A stretch of 46,906 nucleotides of DNA, taken from assembly GCA_041946965.1 (NCBI GenBank), contig JBHGBM010000072.1:1-46906 (forward strand), given 5' to 3'. Under the pieces are notes generated by a model. That model had not been told where the DNA came from. It did not search any database and saw nothing but the letters and a program-made list of their open reading frames with translations. This document shows positions 8,372 through 16,248 of this stretch, piece after piece (position 1 is the first letter of the stretch; each line of letters opens with the position of its first letter). The translations under genes were made by a program, and so were the position numbers. Origin of the DNA: JBHGBM01 sp041946965. Lineage in GTDB: Bacteria; Acidobacteriota; Terriglobia; Bryobacterales; Bryobacteraceae.

Positions 8372-9544
8372 ATGGCGAAACTCTCAATCCGCGATCTGGA
8401 CCTCAAAGGCAAACGCGTATTCATCCGCGTGGATTTTAACGTTCCCCTGGCCCCCGGCGGGCAGGAAATCACCAGCGACAAGCGCATCAAAGCGGCGCTG
8501 CCCACGATCCGCTACGCGCTCGAACAGGGCGCCGGCCTCATTCTTGCCTCCCACCTGGGGCGGCCCAAGGGCAAGCCGAATCCGGAAATGAGCCTGAAGC
8601 CCGTGGCCAGGCGTCTCGAAGAATTGCTGGGGAGGCCGGTGAAGATGGCGCCGGACTGCATCGGCCCCGAAGTCGAGGCCATGAAACCCGCCCCCGGCGA
8701 GGTCCTGCTGCTCGAGAACCTGCGCTACCATCCCGAGGAAGAGAAGAACGATCCGGAGTTCTCCCGCAAGCTTGCCGCGCTGTGCGACGTCTACGTCAAC
8801 GACGCTTTCGGCACCGCGCACCGCGCCCACGCCTCCACCGCCGGCATGATCGCGTTCGTGCCCCAGGCCGCCGCCGGCCTGCTCATGCAGAAGGAACTGG
8901 AATACCTCACCATGGCCACGAAGAACCCGCCGCGGCCGTGCGTGGCGATCCTCGGAGGCGCGAAGGTTTCCGACAAGATCGAAGTCATCGCGAACCTGTC
9001 GAAGGTTGTGGATAAGCTGCTCATCGGCGGCGCCATGGCCTACACGTTCCTCAAGTCGCAGGGCCGGCCCGTGGGCAAGTCCCTGGTCGAGGACGATAAG
9101 CTCGATCTCGCCAAGAGCCTGCTGGAGCAGATGGGCGGCAAGCTCACGCTGCCGCTCGACCACGTCGTGGTCTCCGAGATCAAGGAGGGCGCGGAGAACG
9201 AAGCCGTCACTGAGATAGCCGCGGACAAGATCGGCGTGGACATCGGCCCGCGCACCATCGAAGCCTACGCGCAGGTGATCAAAGGCGCCAAGACCGTGAT
9301 CTGGAACGGCCCGATGGGCGTGTTCGAGAAGCCCCCATTCGATCAGGGCACCGTCGCGCTCGCCCGCGCCGTTGCCGAATCCGGCGCCACCTCCGTGGTG
9401 GGCGGCGGCGACTCCGAAAAAGCGATCAAATCCGCAGGCGTAGCCGACAAGATCTCGCATATCTCCACCGGAGGCGGCGCATCGCTCGAGTTTCTCTCCG
9501 GCATCGAGCTCCCCGGCGTCGCGGCTCTGAGCGATCAAGCCTGA
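8372..9544 (+). CDS. pgk: Phosphoglycerate kinase
   Basis: This 390-residue protein is full length for bacterial phosphoglycerate kinase, the cytoplasmic glycolytic enzyme that passes the phosphate of 1,3-bisphosphoglycerate to ADP. The N-lobe signature RVFIRVDFNVPL is at residues 10-21, followed by SHLGRPKG and the LLLENLRYHPEEE segment. The C-lobe nucleotide site shows GGAKVSDKI, NGPMGVFE and GGGDSEKAI. GGAG lies nine bases before the ATG. It stands alone here, without gap or tpi as direct neighbours. A structured element lies upstream and a hairpin downstream. Confidence 0.98.
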   Translation: MAKLSIRDLDLKGKRVFIRVDFNVPLAPGGQEITSDKRIKAALPTIRYALEQGAGLILASHLGRPKGKPNPEMSLKPVARRLEELLGRPVKMAPDCIGPEVEAMKPAPGEVLLLENLRYHPEEEKNDPEFSRKLAALCDVYVNDAFGTAHRAHASTAGMIAFVPQAAAGLLMQKELEYLTMATKNPPRPCVAILGGAKVSDKIEVIANLSKVVDKLLIGGAMAYTFLKSQGRPVGKSLVEDDKLDLAKSLLEQMGGKLTLPLDHVVVSEIKEGAENEAVTEIAADKIGVDIGPRTIEAYAQVIKGAKTVIWNGPMGVFEKPPFDQGTVALARAVAESGATSVVGGGDSEKAIKSAGVADKISHISTGGGASLEFLSGIELPGVAALSDQA

Positions 9545-9557
9545 CCACTCCGTAATC

Positions 9558-9578
9558 GGGGCCGCCGCGCGCGGCCCC
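9558..9578 (+). terminator. GC-rich hairpin after pgk
   Basis: GGGGCCGC (9558-9565) pairs perfectly with GCGGCCCC (9571-9578) around a CGCGC loop. The tract after it (GCTATGTTACATTT) is not a clean T run, so termination may be partial or rho-assisted. Confidence 0.6.
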
Positions 9579-9585
9579 GCTATGT

Positions 9586-9591
9586 TACATT
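9586..9591 (+). promoter_or_regulatory. Candidate -10 element, leaderless type
   Basis: TACATT lies 7 nt before ATG 9599, and the bases between are T and C only, so there is no ribosome binding site. A second ATG follows directly at 9602. Confidence 0.45.
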
Positions 9592-9598
9592 TCCCCCC

Positions 9599-10462
9599 AT
9601 GATGCGATTTCTTTGCGCTCTGGTGTGCGCGCTTCCGCTCTATTCGCAGATGTTCATGCTGACGCGGGAGCAAATGGTGAAATTCACGGCCGCCAACCCG
9701 TTCGGGCGCTTCGACGACGGACGGCCCAAGGTTCCCGATGCCTTGCTGGAGAAGGTCAAGGGCCTCTCCGCCGAGGAGATCTGGTCCGTCCTGCCCGGGG
9801 CCCGCTACCCCAACCAGTTCGAAGCCAACTGGCAGCTCCTGCATCCCGAGCGGAAGCTGGTGGGCCGTGCCGTCACCGCGCAGTTCATGCCCGCACGGCC
9901 GGACGTGGCGGACGTCATCGACGCCGACGCGAAGGCCAGAGGCATGGCCCGCAGCGTGAACCAGCGGGTCATCGACATGCTCGGGCCCAACGACGTCCTC
10001 GTGGTGGACCTGTTCGGCAAGGTGGAGGGCGGCACGGTCGTCGGCGACAACCTGGCCACCGCGATCTACGCGGCAACCAAGACCGGCCTCGTGGTGGACG
10101 GCGGCATCCGCGACCTGGAGGGCATCTTCCCCCTGCCCATGGCCGCGTACTTCCGGGGCACGCACCCTTCGGCCATCGCCAACGTCATGCTGACCGGCAT
10201 CAACGTGCCCGTGCGCATCGGCGCGGCCACCGTCATGCCTGGCGACGTGGTCTTCGGCGACCGCGAGGGCGTGTACTTCATTCCGCCGCAGTTCGTCCAA
10301 CAGATTGTCGACAAGGCCGATGTGACCCACGTACACGACGAGTGGACGAAAGAGAAGCTTCTTACTGGCAAGTACAAGTCCAGCGAGTTGTATCCAACGC
10401 CGTCCGATCCCGCGCTTCGCAAAGAGTACGAGGAATATCGAAAGAAGAAGCTGGGCAAGTAA
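9599..10462 (+). CDS. RraA-like (HMG/CHA aldolase fold) protein with signal peptide
   Basis: The 287-residue protein carries the RraA/HMG aldolase core over about residues 45-240. The GDNLA segment (149-153) and DGGIRD (167-172) form the usual Mg-organised active site, and R171 and D172 are the expected catalytic pair. An N-terminal hydrophobic stretch (FLCALVCALPLYS) looks like a signal peptide, unusual for RraA but recalled from acidobacterial relatives. A charged C-terminal tail of about 40 residues is extra. It could be a secreted 4-hydroxy-4-methyl-2-oxoglutarate or oxaloacetate lyase. The real substrate is unknown. Its stop is convergent with the LmbE-like gene. Confidence 0.8.
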   Translation: MMRFLCALVCALPLYSQMFMLTREQMVKFTAANPFGRFDDGRPKVPDALLEKVKGLSAEEIWSVLPGARYPNQFEANWQLLHPERKLVGRAVTAQFMPARPDVADVIDADAKARGMARSVNQRVIDMLGPNDVLVVDLFGKVEGGTVVGDNLATAIYAATKTGLVVDGGIRDLEGIFPLPMAAYFRGTHPSAIANVMLTGINVPVRIGAATVMPGDVVFGDREGVYFIPPQFVQQIVDKADVTHVHDEWTKEKLLTGKYKSSELYPTPSDPALRKEYEEYRKKKLGK

Positions 10463-10473
10463 GTTTGACTTAC
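10459..10473. terminator. Palindrome spanning two convergent stop codons
   Basis: GTAAGT-TTG-ACTTAC forms a perfect six-base inverted repeat that contains the TAA of the RraA-like gene and the TAA of the LmbE-like gene. The genes are only 7 bp apart. It is too short and AT-rich to be a strong terminator. Confidence 0.25.
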
Positions 10474-11240
10474 CGCTCCAGTAAGTCGTACACCGGCGGC
10501 TTGGGCGCCCAGCGCACGAAGGCTTCGGCATACTGCCGGCCGCACTCCATCCCGCGCCAGCGGTTGCACGCCGTGTAATCGGAAACCAGCCGAGGCTGTG
10601 CGGGAAGCATTTTCAGCGCCTCCAGCTTGCGTTCGAAGACCCCGGAGATATCCACGTAGTGGTCCGGCACAAACCCCACCCGTGAAGCGGTCCCGACATT
10701 CGGTTCGAAGAACCGTATGTCCCAGGAGACCCGCGCCATCTGAGCAGCCTCGATCACGCTCTGCGCTGTCCGCCAGTGCGTGGGGTACGTAAGCTCGTCC
10801 TTCCAATGTGTCAGGATCAGGTCGGGCTTGAAATCCGCCATTTCGCGGGCCAGCATCTCCATGCGCTCCGGCGTCATGTGCAGCGGCCCGTCCCCGAAAC
10901 CGAACATCTTTCCCTCGGCGCCCACCACTTCCGCGCAGGCGAAGGCCTCCTTCTCGCGGATCCGGCGGACCTCGTCCGTTGAAATGCCCGGGCGTTGCTG
11001 AATCAGGTAGGAGCTTTCGTCGGATTCGCCCTGCGTGAGCCAGATGACTTTGACTTTCGATCCGGCCTTCACGTGCTTGATAAGCGTTCCGCCGGCCCGC
11101 GAGCAGAAATCGGCGGGATGCGCGCTGACTGCCAGGATCCTCAGTGCCGAGGCGGCCGCCGGGGCGCCTGCCTCCCCGGCTTCCGCCGTTCCCGCGACTG
11201 CGCCGAGCGCTGCCGCCGTTACGAACTCGCGACGTTCCAT
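10470..11240 (-). CDS. PIG-L/LmbE-like de-N-acetylase fold protein with altered active site
   Basis: This 256-residue exported protein starts at ATG 11240, behind GGAGGAG; an ATG 15 nt upstream has no such site. The N-terminus MERREFVTAAALG suggests a Tat-like signal. The Rossmann-like PIG-L core follows from residue 34. The family motif HPDDE is here HPADF (41-45), keeping the zinc ligands H41 and D44 but lacking the general-base Asp. The second motif HPDH is YPTH (152-155), keeping H155. The family removes acetyl groups from GlcNAc conjugates; this member may be a weak or altered hydrolase, or bind ligands only. Confidence 0.8.
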   Translation of the reverse strand: MERREFVTAAALGAVAGTAEAGEAGAPAAASALRILAVSAHPADFCSRAGGTLIKHVKAGSKVKVIWLTQGESDESSYLIQQRPGISTDEVRRIREKEAFACAEVVGAEGKMFGFGDGPLHMTPERMEMLAREMADFKPDLILTHWKDELTYPTHWRTAQSVIEAAQMARVSWDIRFFEPNVGTASRVGFVPDHYVDISGVFERKLEALKMLPAQPRLVSDYTACNRWRGMECGRQYAEAFVRWAPKPPVYDLLER

Positions 11241-11287
11241 CCCGCGCTCCTCCAACCGGACATCACCTCACGGGCGTATGGCCGCTG

Positions 11288-12061
11288 TCAAGCGTCGCCC
11301 CGGAGTTCGAATACCGGCTCCACCGTGGTGCGGGCGCCGCCGCGCGCCAGCGCGGCCTCGCGCGACGCCGCGAACTTGATGTCGCTTCGCAGAAATGCCA
11401 GCACCTGCTCGTCGCTCAGTCCGGCGACCTGCCGCGTCAGCATCACCGCGCGCCATCCGGGAGTACGGGGCTCGAGTTGTACCGCGATTCCTCCTGCGTG
11501 CACGTGCCGCCAGCCTCCCGCGCCGCCGTCGCCTTCGCCGAACAGCTCCTCGAAATCCGCGAAACGCGCCCGCGCCCGCTGGAATTCCTGCCGCAGTGCC
11601 GGATCGAGCTCCGTGTATCCCTCCACCACGCGCGCCGCCCATGCCACGTACTCGCGTTTCCTCGCAAAGGACCAGTCCGGCGGCGGGTCGTTGAGCAGGC
11701 TGCGCACGTTGCTGATCTTGTCCGCCGCTCCCACGGCCTGGGCCCTCCGCGATTTCCTCGCGGCATTCTCGACTTGCAGGGCCTTGCGTGTCGCCTTGGG
11801 GAGTGACTTGTCGTCGGTCAACTCCGCCACCACCCCCGCCACCTCCGCGCCAAACCGCGCCGTGAGTTCCTGCTGCGTGACGCCCGCATCTTCGATGACG
11901 TCGTGCAGCAGCGCGGCGATCACGCTGACACGGTCGTGCTCCGCCACCAGCCGCGCCGTCTCGATCAGGTGGTTCAGATAAGGCTCCTGCCGGCTGCCCT
12001 TTCGCCGCTGCCCGGAGTGGCGCTGCGCCGCGAACCAGGCTGCCTCAAGAATGTCTTTCAT
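11288..12061 (-). CDS. Single-domain HD phosphohydrolase of the RelA/SpoT hydrolase type (small alarmone hydrolase-like)
   Basis: The 257-residue protein has an HD domain over residues 1-170. H31, H53 and D54 (LLHDVIED), the E57/D58 pair and D114 with N118 (ADKISNVR) match the (p)ppGpp 3'-pyrophosphohydrolase set of SpoT and Mesh1. No synthetase, TGS or ACT domain is present, so it would only degrade (p)ppGpp or a similar nucleotide. Residues of about 180-257 form an extra domain of unknown identity, beginning after a glycine-rich linker. Start ATG 12061 shares its A with the upstream stop (TGATG); GTG at 12064 is possible. It is the last gene of a coupled array. Confidence 0.8.
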   Translation of the reverse strand: MKDILEAAWFAAQRHSGQRRKGSRQEPYLNHLIETARLVAEHDRVSVIAALLHDVIEDAGVTQQELTARFGAEVAGVVAELTDDKSLPKATRKALQVENAARKSRRAQAVGAADKISNVRSLLNDPPPDWSFARKREYVAWAARVVEGYTELDPALRQEFQRARARFADFEELFGEGDGGAGGWRHVHAGGIAVQLEPRTPGWRAVMLTRQVAGLSDEQVLAFLRSDIKFAASREAALARGGARTTVEPVFELRGDA

Positions 12062-13434
12062 CACTCATAGAACAGGTTCACGATCCGGTCCTCTCCCGCG
12101 CCCGCGCGCACCCGCACGTGCAAACTGCCTTGCGCCGCGTCGAAGAACCAGGTTCCCGGCGCGAGCGCACCCGCCTCCTTAACCTCCGTGAACCGTTCCT
12201 TGCTGAATCCGGCGGCGCGCGGCTTTTCCGCGTGGTGCACCACCCACTCGTAAATGCGCGTCACTTTGGACTCGATCTCCAGCCGCATGCTGTCCGCCGC
12301 CGGCGCGGCGTGGACCTGCGTCCAGTCGTTCGCTTCCGGCTCGAAGAAGAAGAACTCGCCCGCCAGCTTCGGGAAGTAGTGCAGCTCGCGCACCTCGCGT
12401 TCGAAGGGCACAATCGAGCCCGCCCGCGCGAACACCGGGAGGGTCCGGGACCGCACCTCCACCGTGCGCCGCCCGCCGTGGCGCTCGCCCGTATCAAGCC
12501 GCGTCCACATCCCCATCGGAAGATAGACGTCCCGCCGTTCCGCCCCGGCGGGCATGGGCGCAACCAGCAGTTCATCTCCCACCATGAACTGGTTCGCCAT
12601 GTCCGCATGGTCCACCGAGAACTGCATCGGGAGGGGACGTATCAGCGGCAGCCCTTTGTCGTCCGCCTCGCGCTCGTATGCGTCCAGGAACGGGACCATT
12701 TCCTTCCCATCCAGGAATTCGCGCAGCGTTGCCGCTTCGATTCTGGGCCGCAGAATCCCGGAAAGGCTTGCATGCGCGGTGGCGTTCTCCGATGCCGCCC
12801 ATTTTCGCGGCGCCGCTACCGCGACCCCGGCGTCGTGCAGTTCTTCGTAAATCTCCTTGGGCGTGGCGCCGTGGGCGAAGAAAAAGTCGATCAGGCCGCC
12901 GCCGCGGATCTCGATGCGGTTCCCGCGCGTGAGGTCGAACGTGTACTCACCGGGCGCGACGTGATACTCGGCGTACCCCGCCGTGCTCAGCAGGAACGGC
13001 ACGCTCGCCGCCACTCGCTTGCCGCGAGCATCCAGGCGGTCGTCGGCGCGCGGCCCCAGGCCGAACAGCCGCGCGCCGGGACGCACCAGCCGTTCCCACG
13101 CGATCCCCCCGTTCTCCCGGGACGCGCCGGTCCGGTCCTCTGCCAGTACCTCGCCGCCGGCGGCCGTCACCCGCATCCGCGCCGTCTTCCGCCCGATCTC
13201 GAGCGTCATATGGGCCGTCCGCATGGTCGCCGACGCAGGCCCCTCGCTCACCGCCACCCGCACGCGATCGCGCTGCTGGCGTGCTGCCGCCGGCAGGCCG
13301 CCGTTCACCGCGCGCCGGAGGCGGAACGCCCGCGAGGTCAGCCACTCGACCTCCATGTTGCTGCCGAGCTTGACGACGTTGCCGTCCCGCGTGAACCATG
13401 CGGCAAACACGAGCAGCGCCAGTGTGGTATTCAT
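12061..13434 (-). CDS. GH31-like protein lacking most of the catalytic barrel
   Basis: The protein has 457 residues; family members are usually 600-800. A signal peptide is followed by a GH31 N-terminal beta-sandwich (to about 240), ending in the normal FFFAHGATPKEIYEEL segment that leads into the barrel. The barrel itself, with the nucleophile and acid/base aspartates, is missing. After about 45 residues the sequence resumes at the last barrel helix (FLDAYEREADDKGLPLIRPLP) and the C-terminal sheets (MVGDELLVAPM, SIVPF). The reading frame is intact and coupled by four-base overlap to the M24 gene (ATGA at 13434-13431). It is probably non-catalytic, perhaps sugar-binding, or a recent in-frame deletion. 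Confidence 0.65.
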   Translation of the reverse strand: MNTTLALLVFAAWFTRDGNVVKLGSNMEVEWLTSRAFRLRRAVNGGLPAAARQQRDRVRVAVSEGPASATMRTAHMTLEIGRKTARMRVTAAGGEVLAEDRTGASRENGGIAWERLVRPGARLFGLGPRADDRLDARGKRVAASVPFLLSTAGYAEYHVAPGEYTFDLTRGNRIEIRGGGLIDFFFAHGATPKEIYEELHDAGVAVAAPRKWAASENATAHASLSGILRPRIEAATLREFLDGKEMVPFLDAYEREADDKGLPLIRPLPMQFSVDHADMANQFMVGDELLVAPMPAGAERRDVYLPMGMWTRLDTGERHGGRRTVEVRSRTLPVFARAGSIVPFEREVRELHYFPKLAGEFFFFEPEANDWTQVHAAPAADSMRLEIESKVTRIYEWVVHHAEKPRAAGFSKERFTEVKEAGALAPGTWFFDAAQGSLHVRVRAGAGEDRIVNLFYE

Positions 13435-14606
13435 CCGATCCGCACCAGCTCGCGCTGTATCTCGCCCGTTACGCGTGCTTCGCCCTCGCCCGCGAACACG
13501 TTCACCTCCGAGCGCACGCCGAAGTCCCGCAGATAGATCCCGGGTTCCACGGAAAAGCACGTCCACGGGATCACACGCCGTTCGTCGTGCGTCTCCAGGT
13601 TGTCCATGTTCGCGCCGTTGCCGTGCACCTCCTGCCCGATCGAATGCCCCGTGCGGTGCGTAAAATACTCGCCGTACCCCTGGCTCGCGATGTAGCCGCG
13701 TGCGGCGTCGTCCACCTGGTAACCGTGCAGTTCCTCGCCGCGCGCCACGGCCTCCTCGACGCGCCGCACCGCCCGGTCGCGCGCCTCGCGCACGATCTCG
13801 AACACTCGCTGAATCTCCTCCGGGGGGTTCCCGCCGCAATACCCGGTCCAGGTGATGTCGTAATAGACGGCGCCCGGCCGGTCGAGTTTCGCCCACATGT
13901 CCAGTAGCACAAAATCACCCGCGCGGATTTCGCGGCTCACCGATTCGGTCGGCTCATAGTGCGGGTTGGCCGCGTTGGCGTTCACGCCCACAATCGGCCC
14001 GTCCGCGGTGAACAGGCCGGCGCGGGCGAACTCGTCCAGCACGAAGCGCTTCACCTCGTACTCCTGCACCATACCGCCGTTGCGCACCCGTTCGCCGATC
14101 ATCTCGAACGCCGCGCGGCGCACTGCGTCCACGCGCCGTCCTGCTTCCAGGTGCGCCTCCAGCGCTTCCGGCGTCCACCGGGCCTCGAAATACTGAATCA
14201 GCTCCGCGGAGCTGACCACCTCGACTCCGGCGCCGCGCACCAGCTCCACGGTGCCCGCGTCCACGTTCGCCACGTAAGGGATCGCGCACATCGGCGAGTA
14301 CTGCATCGCCACGCGGCTGCACCCTGCCAGCAGCCTGCGCAGCGCGTCGCTCTGCTCGCTCCAGCTTGAATACGGCCGCTTCTCGCCCGGCAGCGCGTCC
14401 AGCATGAACCGTTCCACGCGGTGCACCATGCCCCGCGGTTCGCCGTGCGCCGGAATCAGGTAATACCAGCGCCGCGTAACGTGCCGCCCCGGCGCGAACC
14501 CGAGCACGCGGTACGCCAGCGGATCGCGCATGTGATGGTCGAAGAACAGCCACCCGTCCAGCTTCTGCTTGCGCAGTTCCTCTTGAATCCCGGCAACGTT
14601 CGTCAT
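13431..14606 (-). CDS. M24-family metallopeptidase (Xaa-Pro aminopeptidase-like)
   Basis: The 391-residue protein has an N-terminal creatinase-like domain (about 1-150) and a pita-bread catalytic domain. The five metal ligands are visible in order: Asp in VLLDMWAKL, Asp in YYDITWT, His in HRTGHSIG, Glu in FSVEPGIY and Glu in VRSEVNVF. It should remove N-terminal residues next to proline or cleave a related amide, in the cytoplasm. ATG 14606 overlaps the symporter stop by four bases, and its own stop overlaps the GH31-like start. Pairing with a symporter suggests peptide uptake and digestion, an inference. Confidence 0.9.
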   Translation of the reverse strand: MTNVAGIQEELRKQKLDGWLFFDHHMRDPLAYRVLGFAPGRHVTRRWYYLIPAHGEPRGMVHRVERFMLDALPGEKRPYSSWSEQSDALRRLLAGCSRVAMQYSPMCAIPYVANVDAGTVELVRGAGVEVVSSAELIQYFEARWTPEALEAHLEAGRRVDAVRRAAFEMIGERVRNGGMVQEYEVKRFVLDEFARAGLFTADGPIVGVNANAANPHYEPTESVSREIRAGDFVLLDMWAKLDRPGAVYYDITWTGYCGGNPPEEIQRVFEIVREARDRAVRRVEEAVARGEELHGYQVDDAARGYIASQGYGEYFTHRTGHSIGQEVHGNGANMDNLETHDERRVIPWTCFSVEPGIYLRDFGVRSEVNVFAGEGEARVTGEIQRELVRIG

Positions 14607-15991
14607 TTGAAGAAGGGCTCCCACTTCGCGCGCGGAGGCGGCGCGGTGAGCAGGCTGACGCCGATCAGCGCGGCCAGCGAAACGCCCAGCGCCGGGTACA
14701 CCGCCTCCAGCCATCGTATCTCCATCACGTTCCACACCACCGTGATCACCGTTCCCGCCGCAATCGACGCGATCGCCCCTGCGGTGTTCACCCGCTTGGA
14801 GAAGAACACCGCCATCACCGCCGGGGTCACCGCCGCGCCGTACACCGTATAGGCGTACAGAGCGGCGCGCAGGATCGACTCGAAGTACGCGCCCTGCACC
14901 AGCGCGAACACTCCCAACACAATCACCATCAGCCGCGAGACAAACAACGTCCGCCGCTCACTCGCCTTCGGGTTCACAAACCGCTTGTACACATCGTGAA
15001 TCAGATTGCTCGCCGGCGAAAACAGGTAGTTGTTGGCGGTCGAGATCACCTTCGCGAAGATCCCGCCCAGCAGGATCGCTCCCGGCAGTTGCGGCAGTCC
15101 CATACGCGCCGTCAGCGGAATGATCTCGCGAGGCTGTTCCGCGGTGAGCAGCGCGCTGCCCGTCACGGCAATGGTGATGATCGCCGTCTCCAGGATCAAC
15201 GTCCCGATGATCCACCCAAACACCGCCAGCTTCGCATCGCGCTCCGATTTCGCCGAGAAGAACTTCTGGTACATCCCCTGGTTGCCCACCAGCAGCAGCA
15301 TGGTCGGCAGCAGAAATCCCAGCGCCTGCTCCAGGCTCAGCGGCCCCAGCACCGTGAAGTGATTCGCCGGCAGTTTCGCGTGCAACCCGTCGAAACCGCC
15401 CACGCGCCCCAACAGGATCGGCAGTGAGATCAGTGCGATGCCCGTCACCAGCAGCCCGATAATCAGGTCCAGGTACGCCACCGAGGCCATCCCCGCCAGC
15501 GCCGTAAAGGTGATCACGAACGCCGCGATGATGTACATCCCCGTGGTCTTGTCCACCTGTGGGAAGATCAGGTGCAGAATGTCGCCGCCCGCTTTGAACT
15601 GGTAGCTCGTGATCATCGTATAGGAGATCACGATGGCCGCCGTCGCCAGCACGCGCGCGGTTGTGTTGTAGCGCGTCTCCAGCAGGTCCGGCACCGTGAA
15701 CTGCGCGAAACGCCGCGCCCGCCCCGCGATTGCCGCAATCACCACGAGCCCCAGCCACCCTCCGGCGGGTTGCCACAGCGCCGCGAAGCCGTTGCGGTAG
15801 GCGTTCTCGCCGCCCGCGAACAGACTCCCCGCGCCGATCCACGAAGACAGCAGCGTGAACACCAGAACCGGCCACGTGAGCTGCCGGCCCGCCACCAGAA
15901 AATCCGCCTGGCTGCGAACCGCCAGCGACCTCGCCACGGCCGTGCCCAGCAGCACCGCCACAATCGTTGCCAGAACCACGACGTAAATCAT
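14603..15991 (-). CDS. Sodium:solute symporter (SSS family)
   Basis: The protein has 462 residues from ATG 15991, with about 13 hydrophobic segments, the LeuT-like plan of the SSS family. Family features include the DFLVAGRQLTWP segment at the end of the first helix, the WIGAGSLFAGGENAY region, SSWIGAG-type small residues at the sodium site, and FAKVISTANNYLFSPASNL, the conserved helix-8 segment where Ser/Thr bind sodium. Substrate could be an amino acid, peptide, sugar acid or vitamin. Four-base overlaps with DUF167 (upstream) and M24 (downstream) make this one transcription unit. Length is normal for compact members. Confidence 0.9.
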   Translation of the reverse strand: MIYVVVLATIVAVLLGTAVARSLAVRSQADFLVAGRQLTWPVLVFTLLSSWIGAGSLFAGGENAYRNGFAALWQPAGGWLGLVVIAAIAGRARRFAQFTVPDLLETRYNTTARVLATAAIVISYTMITSYQFKAGGDILHLIFPQVDKTTGMYIIAAFVITFTALAGMASVAYLDLIIGLLVTGIALISLPILLGRVGGFDGLHAKLPANHFTVLGPLSLEQALGFLLPTMLLLVGNQGMYQKFFSAKSERDAKLAVFGWIIGTLILETAIITIAVTGSALLTAEQPREIIPLTARMGLPQLPGAILLGGIFAKVISTANNYLFSPASNLIHDVYKRFVNPKASERRTLFVSRLMVIVLGVFALVQGAYFESILRAALYAYTVYGAAVTPAVMAVFFSKRVNTAGAIASIAAGTVITVVWNVMEIRWLEAVYPALGVSLAALIGVSLLTAPPPRAKWEPFFK

Positions 15992-16248
15992 GCGAGCATC
16001 TTGCCTTCTATCATCTCCTGCGTCACTCCCCGGATCTCGATCACCTTGGTTCTGCCGGCTCGTCCCGTGATGATCCGCACGTCTGCCGCGGAGACGCCCG
16101 CCAGCGCGGCCACCAACCGCAGGCACGCTTCGTTCGCCTTGCCCTCTGCTGGCGGCGCCGCCACGTCGAGCTTGTACGCTTCCCCCAGCCGGCCCACCAC
16201 CCGCGTGCGCCTGGCGCCCGGATGCACCTTCACCGTGATGCGCGCCAT
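15988..16248 (-). CDS. DUF167/YggU-family small protein
   Basis: This 86-residue protein matches the YggU fold: an N-terminal ARITVKVHPGARRTRVVG strand pair, the APPAEGKANEACLRLVA motif that defines the family, and VRIITGRAGRTKVIEI near the end. It is cytoplasmic and of unknown function. ATG 16248 lies 19 bp inside the end of the ABC ATPase gene, and the stop overlaps the symporter start (ATGA). The conserved motif is complete. Longer in-frame starts would run deep into the ATPase gene and are rejected. Confidence 0.9.
   Translation of the reverse strand: MARITVKVHPGARRTRVVGRLGEAYKLDVAAPPAEGKANEACLRLVAALAGVSAADVRIITGRAGRTKVIEIRGVTQEMIEGKMLA

Noticed and set aside
8384..10531. 715-codon open frame on the minus strand opposite pgk and the RraA-like gene
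   Set aside because: It is antisense to two well-recognised genes and is rich in His, Arg, Gly and Ala, as expected for a shadow frame in GC-rich DNA. No domain is visible.
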